Source: Todiramphus chloris collaris (lineage: Eukaryota; Chordata; Aves; Coraciiformes; Alcedinidae). From it: a stretch of 64,000 nucleotides of DNA. Location: the NCBI GenBank assembly GCA_025345505.1, contig JANVCC010000030.1, positions 11,480,166 through 11,544,165 on the forward strand, written 5' to 3'. This document shows, piece after piece, positions 50,120 to 62,690 of this stretch (its first letter is position 1; every line of letters starts with the position of its first letter). The notes under the pieces were generated by a model. It worked only from the letters and a program-made list of their open reading frames with translations, ran no database searches and was not told where the DNA came from. Position numbers and translations under genes: made by a program.

Positions 50120-53100
50120 CTGTGGAGACATATATTTATGATCACTGACTGACATAGAATAACACATAAATTAAGTAATTAAGAGGGATTTTTCAGCATT
50201 TAATACATATTCTTTTTGTCTTTCCAGAAGCAACTTTTAAAATATTGTCAAAAGTTTTAACAAGCTTCAAACACTGTTAGATTTCTGCCATTAGAAATTT
50301 CAACATTTCATTCAAAGCATACTTAGTATTTACAATGCTATGTAGAATCTATTCTTAGTTAAATTGTAAATAAAAATGATGTTGTTCAGATAATTTAATA
50401 TATTTTCTGTTATAACTATAAACTATAAATAGGATTTTTCAGTAAAATGTATATATTTCATAATCTGGAGCCAGTTTAATATTGGGATTGCAGTTTCTAA
50501 AAAAATAGTTTATCATGTGACTGTGTGGAAGCATGTGCAGTAGGTCTACACACACATATCCCACTCTATGCTGACTGAATATCAGTATAGCAAGGTGCAA
50601 GTAGTTGCTGGTTGTGCCCGTGGATGTCCACAGTACCCAACGATACACTGGCTTTGGGCAGGCCATGGCAGATGGTGTGTTTGGATGTGGCTTTTTCCAG
50701 ATGAAGGTAGAGAAATCTCTCTTTAGGCTTTCACAGCTTGCCATGTAAATACTATTGTTCCGGTCTGCTCTGATTTATATCCAAGACTATGGTAAGATAA
50801 AAAAGGGCCCTTACCCTTCTGTCACAAACTCCTCTTTGTTGAAGTTTCTTTTGTCAAATAGCTCATACTCTGACTCATCTTTTTTTCAGTTCTGTGTTTA
50901 GTTTCAGGACTCAGTACTGTTTTATTCAAAATACACTTGCAAAGTTGGTATTTCCTGAGTAAAAATTGCAGACTTAATACTTGCTTTACTTTTAGTATTT
51001 TAAATAGACTTTATATCATTTTTGCATATCCATGCTGAAAGAATCATCTAAGTTGGGCTTTTCTACATTGCTTTTTTAAAATAATAGTAAAATCTCCTAC
51101 TGTAAATGAGTTTAACAATCTCTAAGTGTATCCACAGCTTCTACAGAATGCAACTTGCAACTGAAGTTTTTTCCCCTTTGCATTTTTGCAAACAAACAAT
51201 GTGGTTGTCAGAGAACCTAATCAGTATTTGAGCTGACAACCAACCAAACAAAAAAGGTATTTAGCAGGGCCTCTGATTTCCCTAATGACAGAATATACCC
51301 ATCAAGGAAACTCAGTAGCAGCTGCTTCATTGTGTTAGAGATTTGAAGATGTCTTCGTTTTGAAAAAGTTTGGAGGGTTTTCTTTACTTTCACCAGAGAA
51401 TATGTAAAGAGGCATTTTTATTTCTTTTTGGTGTGGGAAGAGAGGAATCAACTGATTAGTGAACTTAATACTGCTTTCCATATGTACTGAGTTCTTCAGT
51501 TTCAAAACTACGTCTTATGTGTCAACGACTTTCTTACTGGGCTCTCATATAACATCCAGCTGGAAAAACTCAAAGTGCACCTTGTGGGAAAGAGGAGAAC
51601 CCTCATCTGGTTATAGGTGACAGTTTATTTCTTGTATTTTTAAGTCATATCCCATTTGAATATTAATTCATTTACCGTGTCAGTTTTTATAATATAAGTC
51701 CATATTATCCTTTTCCATAATATGATGAGGCTTCTAGATAGCTCTAATGAAATACATATAACATCTGCACGGTTGGATGAACATTTAGATCTGTTTTTTC
51801 CTTGAGGTGGAAAATTGATCTTATGTTAAACACGATAGATATTGATAAGAGCACGGATACTGAGCTCAGCTGAAATCAATGTTTCCTCATAACTGATTGC
51901 AGAATTCTGTAAGTTGCAGCTAATGGAATTCAGCAGTAAAAATGTAAAGACTTGAATCATCTGGGTGAACAGAAAGTAGAAAGAAGTGGTGAATTGTAAA
52001 ATCAGAATGAATAGTTTTAAAAAGAGAGGGAATGCAAGATAAACCAAGAGTAGTCAATAAAAATGAGACGAGGGAAACAAGAAGTGACAAGGAGAATGAA
52101 GCAGCAGATTAGAATGGCTTCAGTGAAGAACAGCTGTGTTGGAAGTTATAAGAATAAAAATTCACAGACAAAACCTGAAAGTTTGACTGGGGCAGAAAGG
52201 CATGCTCGTCTGTCATAGCTTTCATCCTGGAATTTTACACAGTGTTCCCATTATGCTGACTTCATGACTTCCATGTGTTATGGAGACATGGACAGAGATT
52301 CCAAGAGGTCCATTTATGCCTCTCTCAAATTGGCAGCTGTATCTCATATCCAAAACAATCAGTGTCTTTAGAGAAGTCTGGGAGAACTAGGCCTGCAATG
52401 GCAGGAGTTACCCAGAAAATGAAAGATTGAAAGGGGTTTCTATGTTACATTGTTGTGTCATAAATAACACTTCTCAGATTGTGAAATTTGTCATACACTG
52501 GCAGAATTAGATATGCTAATATTCAACTGGTGCCGGTGGCTTGCTGTATTCTGAACTTGCTCTGGAATCAGATGGTGGATTCTTAGTCAGAATCTGTGCA
52601 GACAGGATGTCTGCGGTATTGGTCGCACTTAGGAATATTTGGAGGAGAAACAGGAGAGCTGTTCACCAAATGAAGCACTTGACCACTTAGTCATAAGAGC
52701 TTACAATTCCTTATAACACTTTTCCAGTCAAGAAGGGTGTAAGTAGGATTCATGTGTCTTGAATGTGTATTATTTAGAATATTTGGCACTTCGTGAGTGT
52801 ACTGAACTTTGGAAAGAAGAATAGAAACAGTATTTGTTTGCTGGCATAGGATGCATCCTCACAAGAGGAGCATTGTGAGTGTGTATATCTACCTGAAGTA
52901 CTTCTCCGCTGCTTTTCAGTGTTTGGTGTTTCACTGGTGACCTGTAGGCACTCAGCTCCACAATGAAGCGTTGTCTAACACAGACAGCTCAAAGGACTTG
53001 AATTTGTAGTTTCAGTAAGAGTTGAGCTATGAAACAATAAAGCATAGGCATGTCAAAGCAGATAACTTCCTCAGTGTTTCAGTCTTTGCTTCCTATTGTT

Positions 53101-53579
53101 GCTGTTGATGCTTCTGCTTCTCTCTCCTCATCTGGTGTATATTATGAGACAGTAATGTATATGTACATATATATTTTTTTATAGGAATAGATATGCAAGT
53201 CCCCTAGATACTTATATAAAAATTCTGTAGGATTTATTATAGGAGTCCTCAGGATTGAGTTGAGTTCACAGATCTGTTTGAGTGACAGAAAATTCAGAGT
53301 GGCCTTAAGGAGGTGATCATTTCCCTAAAACAATGGCTACATTGTCAAATCTTGTTTGCTTATAACTAATCAGGAATTTAGGGTCAAAATTTAAATTATT
53401 CTACAGGTTCACCCATATCTGCTTTTTCAAATCTCAGGAAAAAGATTAAAGTAATGCATCTGGGGATTTTTACAGCTCTTGCCTTATCGGCATCTCTATC
53501 AGTAAGAAAACATCAGTAACTTCATTCGAGAACTTATTATTGTACTGGACACAAAATCCATATTAACTTATTGCTAGAA

Positions 53580-53900
53580 TGCTGAATTTAAATTAATTTG
53601 TCTTAATTGAGACATCTTTTTTGGATTTGATATCTGACGATAAGATTAATTCATAGCCATCTGTTATCTTATCTTGTCTTAGTTAATGATAGGCCCAGCA
53701 GTTTGGGGAATTTAAATGAACAGGCACAGGGGTCACTGTCATTATCTGAATCATTTCCTGTAATGTAAATTAAGTCAGGTATATCACTGCAGCGATTACT
53801 CCATCTACTTCAGTTAGTGACAGCTCTCGCGTTCATCAGTTTTAATTTTAGTTCAAAAGGCTCATATTGCTGTCTTCAAGGCAGCGTCTTCGGTGCTAGT
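53580..53900. promoter_or_regulatory. Candidate regulatory block with GATA cluster
   Basis: GATAAG at 53639-53644, two overlapping TTATCT words at 53664-53674 and TGATAG near 53687 put four GATA-type cores within 55 bp. They are interspersed with TAAT homeodomain cores and a CATCTG E-box at 53659-53664 that abuts the TTATCT pair. The following 200 bp are repeat-free and keep a balanced composition. Clustered GATA sites next to an E-box occur in blood, heart and neural enhancers. Function is inferred. Confidence 0.25.
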
Positions 53901-55579
53901 CATGTGCAAAGAGTAGACAATAGGTCCGGTAGGTGCTTTATTTTGCCTCTTCTTGATTCTTTACACCGCTCTTGGAGATTTGGGATTTGGTAGGGAAACA
54001 GAATCATGGATTTTCAGCAGGGAAGAAAGGTTTACCCCGTTAGCCAAATATTGTCATGAGCTGCAATTGTGCAACCTCTTCACAGCTATAACTGGAATTG
54101 ATACGCAGGAAGGAGTTCTAATTCTTGAAGTAATAGTAGCAGTGCTAGAAGCACAGCAATATAGTGATGTCAATAAAGTGATGTTAAATATATTGAATTC
54201 AGAAACTGACAATTACTATGCAAATTTCAACTGTGGATCTGCAAACACTTCAGTGACCCAGTTAGACTTTCTTGTTTCTTTTCCACTTGTTTTCATATTT
54301 AGAGGCAGATTGCACTTACTTTGCTGCTAATACTCAAATTTTCTTGCTAAAACCACCAAAAAACTGAACAGAAGATTTTGATTTTTTGCTTCATTGCGCC
54401 TGTCTTTCACTACTTTGGTGAAGAAGAGGAATCCCAGAGCCAGTGCAGAGCTGATAAGTATCTTTCAACAGAGATGAAAATTAGGCTCTGACAAGTTTCT
54501 GGCACAAGGAGAAACTTTCAAACAATGTTGCTGTTATTATTTTGTTTATGAGAAGAAGCCTGTACTATAAGACTGAAAAACTTATCAGATATTTCATGAA
54601 AACTTTAGTCCTTTGCATGGTAGAAATCTTCTCTACTTAACAGAGATCAGAGCTGAAAACTGAAGTGACTTAATCAGTGCCCTGTAGTGAGACTTGAGCA
54701 GTTCCTGGACTTGCGTGCAGGAATCCTGCTTTCCAGTCTCATCTGCTTAATATCTTCCTTCTCATAGTGACTGTAGCTATAGCATTTCCACCCGCATTAT
54801 CCCTGGCTTGCACCTCTTTGTCAAGGATCAGCTCTGGTTGTGGATGTTTCATGAGTATGTTCACATTTTATTAGCTTTCTCTGCAATACTTGCCCACGCA
54901 AGTATTTTTAATGTGCTCTTTCCTTGACTAAATAGTTTAAGGCTACACCAAATTTATTAATATTATTATTTTGCTAATGCACTATATTACGTATTTGATA
55001 GTAAGCAGTTTTGCATCTGTGGCTGAATGATAGAAGCTAAAGCTGATATGGATTTTCTATTTTCCATCACTCCATATCATTTGTAAACTCTTTAGTTCTG
55101 TAAAAGATCTGCTTTAAATAAATAAATGTATCCTGACTAATCCTCTTTGAATAAGTGGAAAGCATTTAATCCCATGATTCTGTAAATCCAGGGTAGCTGT
55201 CAAATTGTGTGTTCATTTTTCTGTATTATCTAAATCGGTTTGTATCAGATCTTTCATTGACAACAACAGTTTGTTATTTGGATTAAACACCTCTCATGCT
55301 CTATAACCTTTCATTTAAGAGTCATTTGCATCCCTTTTTTTGGCTGCTACTTCAATCATCTGTATTTTAATAGTTCTTTAGGAATATTTGCTGCTAAATA
55401 TTCACACTGTGTTTAAAATTGTTGTGAGGTTTTGGTTTTTTTTTCAAATTGCTAACACTTCTCCAACATCTGAAATTCTAACTATTTTTGTTTGTGTCAC
55501 CAAAAGGCTGAATTCATTTATCGGTTTTCAATTTAAGAAAATAAAAATAGATGATTCATGAAGTTCATTTCAAAAATTT

Positions 55580-55770
55580 TAAAAGTGGTTCATTAATTGA
55601 ACAGCAGCTGGGGGGAAAAACTAATCATCTCATTTCAACTGGAATAGCTCATTATCATTTTGTCTGATGAAATCTTTGGAGGCTGGTTTCATGGGAAACG
55701 GGTCCTTCACACAGTTGCCCCTCAACTGCATGGAAAAAGGTCAGTTGCCCCCATACAGTAATTAAAACTC
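55580..55770. promoter_or_regulatory. Candidate regulatory block with MYB/E-box triplet
   Basis: CAGTTG at 55712-55717, CAACTG at 55723-55728 and CAGTTG at 55742-55747 are three matches to the MYB core (YAACNG in either orientation), which are also E-boxes. The first and third belong to a 10-bp direct repeat, CAGTTGCCCC, spaced 30 bp apart. The block also has CAGCTG and several TAAT cores to the left and is repeat-free otherwise. Confidence 0.22.
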
Positions 55771-58700
55771 ATATTAGGACATGCACTTCCATTTTTTTTT
55801 AATTGCTAGAGCTAGAAGCCCTCTTGTTGCCTTTTGGCCTGAAAGAAATATTTGGGTGTTTTCGGTTCTTCAGAATAGCTTTTAATGGTTCAGACTGAGG
55901 AATACTGATTTCTAAAAACAGGGTAAATACGAGACGTCTTGGCCAAGTAGCTGAAAAACTTCTTTCCACTGGTAAATCTCTTCATTTTGGCCACAGGGAT
56001 GTAAAGGACTGCATTGCAGTTGTAACACGCAATATCCAGAGTTCAACAATACTTTAGTTTGGGAATCAAGGTTTTGGAGATGACGCATGTAATTCAGGGC
56101 TGTGTGTTACCTCTTGAACTTTTCTGTCTTAATACCATCACTATAGGACAGAACTTGTTTTTAAGTAGGTTTTACAATAAAATGATACGACTCGTAAATG
56201 AAAGCAAAAGATAGAGAAGGTTCTTTAAATTATCCAAACATCCTTTTTTATATTTCTACTAAATGAAGAAAAATATTATTACTCAACTATAGCTTTTGAC
56301 ACTTGATTAGAGCATAATTGTAACTAGAAAAGCAACGTCATTATTTCATTATCTTGGAGACTATAGAAGTTTATAAAGTAAGATATAAGCTAGTGATTGA
56401 TTGTAGTGTTTCCCAATTCTGTCATGTATCTGTTCAGTTTTTTCCTTTCAACTGTGCACACCAGCATAACATAATTTAGGTCATGGATAACTAATAGAAA
56501 TTTTAAAAACCCCAGCATGCTACTTAGCTGTGTATTCATTTCATGAATTAAATTTATTTTACATCTGCTGTGAAGTAATTGATGAAAGATCTACAAATTT
56601 TGTAATTAAAAATTGCAAACACTGAAAGTACTGGGAAGTACTGAAAAATAAATGTTTTGTTTGGGCTTCTACACTGGCACACACTTTCAATAAGCAAAGC
56701 AAGGCTGACTATAAAGCCAAATTCTAGTTTAAAATGGTTAACTCCAGTTAGGATATGAAAATATTTTTCTAAACTTTTTTTTTCACAAGAAATAATGGAT
56801 TTCTTCAAAAAGAAATTCCATATTTAGATTAAAAGAATTTTTTGCTTTTAACTTTCTCTGGGAAAATTTATATAAAGGTAATTCCTTTCTAATCTTACAC
56901 TGTGAGGGAAAATATCTGCTTTAATAATCATACTGTGTATGTGTCTTTTGTTTATAAAAGTTGGTGGAACTGCCAGTACAGGGTGAAAAAGTTGACAAAG
57001 TTCTTACTGCTTCTCAGAGTTATAATTTCACTTAATAACACCAGTTTTTCACAGCAGCATTTGTTTTTATTTTCCTTTTTAAATTCTGAAGCAAAAGAGT
57101 TCAGTGGATTGTATTTTCTAGTTTCTCTCTGACACTGTGAAGACAAAAATTTATTTTTCTAGGACAAGTTGCTAACTTAACCTTAGCTAAGAGCTGTAAA
57201 GTTGAAAGTATTTGGTGTGCTTCATAAATACATGCAAAAACCTGGAGATGCATCAGTACCATGATTAAATCAAAGTCTCTGGTGAAGGTTATTGGCCTGG
57301 TTTCCACCTGGTTTCTCAGTACTGGAGAGGAAAATCAAGGCTCTTCAGTCTTCTCAGAAGCATAACACAGGAAGAATGGGACTGTTTATCCTGTGTAAAT
57401 AATAAACATTCACTCACCCCAAACCCAAGCAGTACATACTATTTACATTCAAGATACCATCTTCTGTGTAGTAAATACGGGCTGAAGAATAATTATGGAG
57501 CACAGCATTTGGAAACTATTTAAGTCTGTCCTTTTATGTACACATTTGTATGTTTACCTGATATAATGTGGGTTTTAGCCTCTACTGCTGCCTAGATAGA
57601 CTTACTGGATTTTACAGGCATTTTCACAGATACTTTAGTAATGAATGATCTGCTATGATTTTGTAAACATATAATCTTATCCTACAAACAAGTAACTTTG
57701 AGCTTTATGTATTCACTATAGGAAGAAAACTGTTCTTTCACAGTGGGAAGATGAACTAGAACTCGGGGATATCGCACAATAAATCATTAAATTTGTAGTA
57801 CATGGCTCTTGAAATAAATTGTCAGGTGTACTATGAGTTTAAGTAATTTGTTGCCATTGATGCACAGTTTCTTTGTTGCAGTGCTTTGCAGCAAAGTACC
57901 TTTTCCACCTTCTTCCATAAACTCCGTAATTTGATTTTGCCCTTGTATCAGCAGCTCCAGAGGTATGTCTGTTTTACTTTAATTGTGCTCTTCAAATGAA
58001 GCTTTTTCCAATAATTGTATTTTATACTAATGTTGGTAATATGAAAAACAAGTTTGAAAAAAATAGAAGTAAACAAGAGTTTTTCAGTGACTTCCTTGGC
58101 ATAATAAGTCCAGGAGTTTAGTATGAACTTAGTTTTCCCCTTATAATTACCTTAATGGATAATTCCTGTCTGGGAAAGCCATATTAGAATCAGTTTCATA
58201 CTTTGATACAAGTGAGTTTTATGGAAAAGACTACCAGATAGTGAAAAGATCGCGTTTCAAAACCTTCGAGAAGGAATCATATCCCATGCCAGTGTTTGTG
58301 CAAATAACAGCCACAGGAATTGATCTGTCTTTTGCACACAGAAATGTGGCTAAGCTAGTTAATTTTTTTACTTCAGATTCAGTGAAAATTGGAAGGTGTA
58401 CTCAAATACTGTGCTTTTCCCTGTGTATTGCATTACTTGAATAGAACCTTCTCAGAATTTCAGAACAGACTTAGTACAGAAATGGTATGTTTTGAACTAT
58501 TGCTTTGGAACTCCATAGTGACAAAATGGTCACATGAAAGGATAAAGTGGCTTAAAATGTTCGGCTTATTCACTAAATATGTATGAATTCTGTAAAGATT
58601 CCTGTGAAGACTACAAGTTTCTTTGAAGACTATTTATTTTTGTTACCCATTGTTTAATACAACTCTTTTCTTTTAAATGCATGCCAAATTTCCAGTGAAA

Positions 58701-61700
58701 GGTATCTGTAAGGGCTGTTTATAAAGAGTGCGACCTCGTCTACTTCAAATGCCATCGTGAAATTGCTTCACTGATTTAGTTCATTTAAATGATACTGAGA
58801 TGACAGATACCTGAAGAGAAATATCTGATTAAATAATGCAAGTGTGCCCAAACTCTGTATTTTCATGAAATTTCAGAGCACTGTAGAGACAGAACTTTTG
58901 TATTTTTAAATTTCTGTAATATTCTAGTTTTGCTTTCACGTGGTTGTGTTTTCCAATAAGCCAGTTTCATCATTGCATTTGTCCAAAGCATCAGAGGAAT
59001 TGGTGTGGCCGATATTCGCAGTTTCAGCTTTGTGTTATTGGCTGCCATTACTGGGGACTGTCCCTAAATGTGGTTTCGCAGCAGTTGGGCAGAACCCCGG
59101 CTGTGGCCCCTCCTAGAGCCACCACAATCACACTGGGTGCGTGAAGAGAAGACCCACAGTATGGATCTATGGAGTAAAAATGACAGTGACAGATGCAGAG
59201 TAGTGACTAAGACAAGCCCAGTGTGATGGCTTGATTAGGTGCTCCATTGGATAAAAGGACTTGAAAGGAAGTGACAGTTTTGTCCTAGGGAAGACATTCA
59301 GAAAAGATGCCTGGGCTTAAGTTATATCCTTATTTTTCATTCATTCGTCTGCTTTGGTGGGGATCTGTGTGAATGATAATTTCCTCCCCTTTTTCTAAGC
59401 TAGTATCTCTGTGCAGTCCCTGCTTGCTGCCAGGCTGTGGGCAGCAGGCAGCACGGGGACACTGTGGAACACGCCACAGGTGTTGTGGAACCCCTTGGGT
59501 TGAATTCCCCAGGCAAATAATGCAGTGTGTAGGATTTCATGGCTGCAAAACACACAACGCTCAACTGCCACACACTCCTGGTCTAAGCAGTTAACTTACA
59601 TGCCCAAATGCTCTCCATATTTAAGCGTTTCTTTCATTTTTATCTACAGCATTTGGTAGCCAAATCCATATCATAAAACCATTGGATAGGACACTGCGTA
59701 TTTTGAACTGAATTGGCACTTTTGTGAAAATGTTCTACTGATGATAGGTGTGCAAGGCATGCTCTGTAAATCAGCTCCTGGTAGATTCACCAAGCACTGA
59801 GCTGAATTAATGTCTCTTGTTTTCAATTTGCTTTCCCACTGTTTTTTTTTTTTAAGATTCTTTTAGATCCAGTCCTTAGGTTTTGTACAGATTACATTTT
59901 GCCAAAGCAAAAAGAGTAATGGTAATTTCAATATTTTAAATAATTTTGATGACAAATGAATGCCTTGCGTTCTCTTCAAGAATCTGAAAGTTACACATAT
60001 TGTACGTAATAGAAAAAAATGTCGTTTATAATTGTTATTCAATTTGGGGGGGGGGAAGAACAGCAAGATTTAGAGTTAAAGAAAAAATTCAATTTTCACC
60101 AGCTACAACAGTAATAAAAAATGAATATTTTGTGCAGAAAAAGCCCACATGCTGTTAGGTCTCATTGGGGATTAAATTTTACTAGATATTTATGGTTTGT
60201 TTTTTTCCTTGAGATAAGTGTCTTTCATTGTTTTATTTTAAGGGACATTAAAAGAATCTAGGCTTCTGTATTGAAATAAAATTCATAATTAATAATATAA
60301 ATATTTTGTTTTAAATTCTGAGAATTACAGGTTGATAGTCTCCTTTAATGAATTAGAGTCCTTTGAGGATGGAGCTTGTCATTAACACAGATCATCAGCT
60401 GATGCATTTTAATAATACATAGAGTTGGAAGAGAGAGGAAGTGCAAGCTACTGAAGCTTGCAAAACCAATCCCCTAAAGCTTTCATGTTTTATTTGAGCA
60501 TATGTTTTGGAAGTGGTGGTGTTGACACTGGTGGCACTAATCTCCTCTTTATCTTGTTTTGATTAAAAGGATATTTGAATATTATTTTTGGCAAACTTTT
60601 ATCTAGCCTCAAAGGGGTTTCCTTGTAGCAGCTACAGAAAATGGCTATAATAAACACATTGTATGATACACTTACATCATACGTTACAGACACTGCTGCT
60701 GTACTCCAAGAATGCAAAATACTCCCGAAAAAACTCAAATGAGCTTGCATTCAGTGCAAAGTATGTGAAAACGTAAAATTATTCTCTATCTTTCTGTTTT
60801 GTTTTGTTTTGCAAACCAAGCTGTGTGAATTGCTTCAGCTATGTAAAGGAAACTGTGCGTTAGGATTACTCAATAATTTGTTTAATATTATATATGGTGA
60901 AGAGACAGAAGGTTATGGTGGTTTTATGGCAAACTGCTATTTTTTATAAAAGCACACATCCCTTTTACGTCACTTTTACCACCTGTCAGGGTGCCTGGAT
61001 GAACGTTCTATGACACCTTACTTTTTTATACCTTAAGTGGTATTAACAGTATAAAACTTTATTTTCAAAATACACAACAGAAATTTTTTTTATCCTTTTG
61101 CTTTACAGAATGTGCAGATGTATTTAAACGTCCCACACGTACCTTGCACTGTGTAGATTTTAGTTACCCCAGGACAACTTGCAGGGTAATCTTTTATCCA
61201 TTTGATAAAATATCACAATCAGGGAAGATACCTGTGTTCTGCTGTTTTTTTGACATTTTTTCAGTCTAAAGCAAAGCGCAAAGAGTGCTCAATAGACCTT
61301 CTTCTTTATGTCTCTGTGTATCACAAAGCCTCTGATTTCTTAGGTGCTGGATCAAGCCTCAGGTCTCCATTTCAGCATTCAGCAATGTTAGCGTATTAAT
61401 TCCCTTCTTCCTCCCTGTGGAATGTGTTTATAAATAATATCGACTGTTCTTAGAGCTTGCTTTCCTCAGACCCCATGCTGCTTATTTTGATTCTTAAATA
61501 TGGATTAAAGTGTCTAATTTTAGGTTTTAAATTGCATATATGCTTTGAATTGAGAGCAATGGAATTCACAGTTGCTCAGTAAAATCAGATCACTTTTTCA
61601 TCCACTTAATTTCAGACAAGTCATTTTAATTATCCAGAGCAGAAACACATCCCTGCCTAAAGCCTGAGGTATGGATTTGTTAATACTGTGTCTTATTGCT

Positions 61701-61752
61701 TAAGGAAAGAAGAGAATCACATGGTATAATATGGTGGAATTATTGTTTGCAA

Positions 61753-62690
61753 TTTATTTTACTTTCCATGCTTTTAACATTGTGCTTGTGTAATTTTTCA
61801 AATAATTTGTATTTCAGAAGAAATACTTATTAATTCTTATTTCTTCTTCCAGAGCCGGAAGTGATTCTGTCCCAGTAGTCACCTGTTTTTTCATAGATAG
61901 GACCTTCTTTCTGTTCATTAACTTGTCAGGGCTCACAGAGGGTGATCTTGTGCTTCCCCTGGCTGATGCTTCTCTGTATTTGGCACTTCCTCAAAACCCT
62001 TCTTTTACAGAAATTCAAAGTTCATGTGACCTTGTCCTTGTCAGTTTTGTTCTTTTTGAAAAGCTGTGTCTTGGTACCGGCTCCTGGTTACATCCAGGTA
62101 TTCAGGTCTCATATGTTGCTGTGCTTCTCTGTGTGGTACACAATGGTAATGCTACAACTCAGAACTCCCCTGATTTTGTCCTTGCTGTTCTGTTTCATAG
62201 GTTACTTCCACAGCCCAAATGTTCAATTGTTCTGGTTCCCTACATTGTTGTGTCTTGTTTGGCACGTTGCTGTAGTTACGCTCCTCCTCAACACGCACGT
62301 CCTCTGACTCAAAGCTCACATGAGCTTGCTTCTGAGTTTCAGAGGTTAGGAGGAAAGCGCTCAGGTTTTCTGCTTCTATACATTTTTGTTCTTCCTCCTT
62401 TGGTACATCACAGAAATTTTGCTCCTCTTGAAACAGTGCATTCTGACACTTTGAACGCATGTTGGTTTTGGCTGTTTGGCTTCTAAACCAAAACACCAGT
62501 GTTCAGGTCACGTTCAGCGCTATGATTGTTGCTGTTCAGTGCTTGGTACCTTGTGGTCTCCTTTGTTGGGTGCAGTGTCACCACTCACATCCTTATGTCT
62601 TTTTTGCTGGGTTTTTTTTTGTAATAGATTGCATTCAAAACTGAAGCATTTAGGGTTGCTGGTCGCAAAGACTGTAGCTCTTCTATAGGG
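61753..62690 (-). pseudogene. Relic of a tandem-repeat protein gene (47-codon units)
   Basis: On the minus strand a Glu/Gln-rich 114-codon frame (62496-62152) contains two units of 47 residues. They align over E-E-x-N-[FY]-x-[DN]-V-P-x4-Q, a Cys, an E-x-E-x-L and a later E-T-x2-Q. Three further, more decayed units are visible: V-P-S-T-E-Q-Q upstream, V-P-H-R-E-A-Q-Q and V-P-N-T-E-K downstream. The V codons of the five V-P motifs start at 62549, 62406, 62265, 62139 and 61986. The spacings of 143, 141, 126 and 153 bp are multiples of three in all but the first. TAG at 62152-62154 and other stops break the array. Downstream a further open stretch ends at a TAA (61830-61832), and AATAAA lies at 61753-61758 on this strand, as in a last exon. 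Product and family are unknown. It could instead be a noncoding minisatellite that happens to lack stops. Confidence 0.38.
61950..62640. repeat. Degenerate ~141-bp tandem array, about 5 units
   Basis: On the plus strand, units are marked by TTGGYAC-type words at 61980, 62071, 62259, 62400 and 62543, plus a GTGGTACA at 62133. The best pair, 62259-62399 and 62400-62542, aligns along its length with only moderate identity by eye. Further matches such as TTTGTCCTTG recur about 144 bp apart (62027 and 62171). The loss of identity shows the array is old. A 187-codon plus-strand frame at 61923-62486 over it is hydrophobic and appears to be a by-product of the same low stop density. Confidence 0.6.

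Larger units (their letters stand above)
50120..61752. other. Noncoding stretch, no gene seen
   Basis: No exon can be supported. The longest open frame is 125 codons on the plus strand at 53953-54330. It is protein-like in composition but unrecognised, and no splice signals were noted around it. Small features are a G10 run at 60046-60055, a TTTTG repeat near 60796-60810 and two motif-dense blocks listed separately. Confidence 0.5.

Noticed and set aside
53953-54330. 125-codon plus-strand frame with protein-like composition
   Set aside because: No family recognised, no clear splice sites noticed at its ends, and its length is within chance expectation.
60411-60475. Possible second CR1 fragment (CATAGAGTTGGAAGAGAGAG)
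   Set aside because: Only a short word resembles CR1. The diagnostic GACCTT-AGATCATCTA and GGGCAGGGACACC blocks are missing.
61923-62486. 187-codon plus-strand frame, the longest without N
   Set aside because: It lies over the degenerate tandem array. The residue-level repeat is clear on the minus strand, while the plus frame is merely hydrophobic, so it is probably a shadow.
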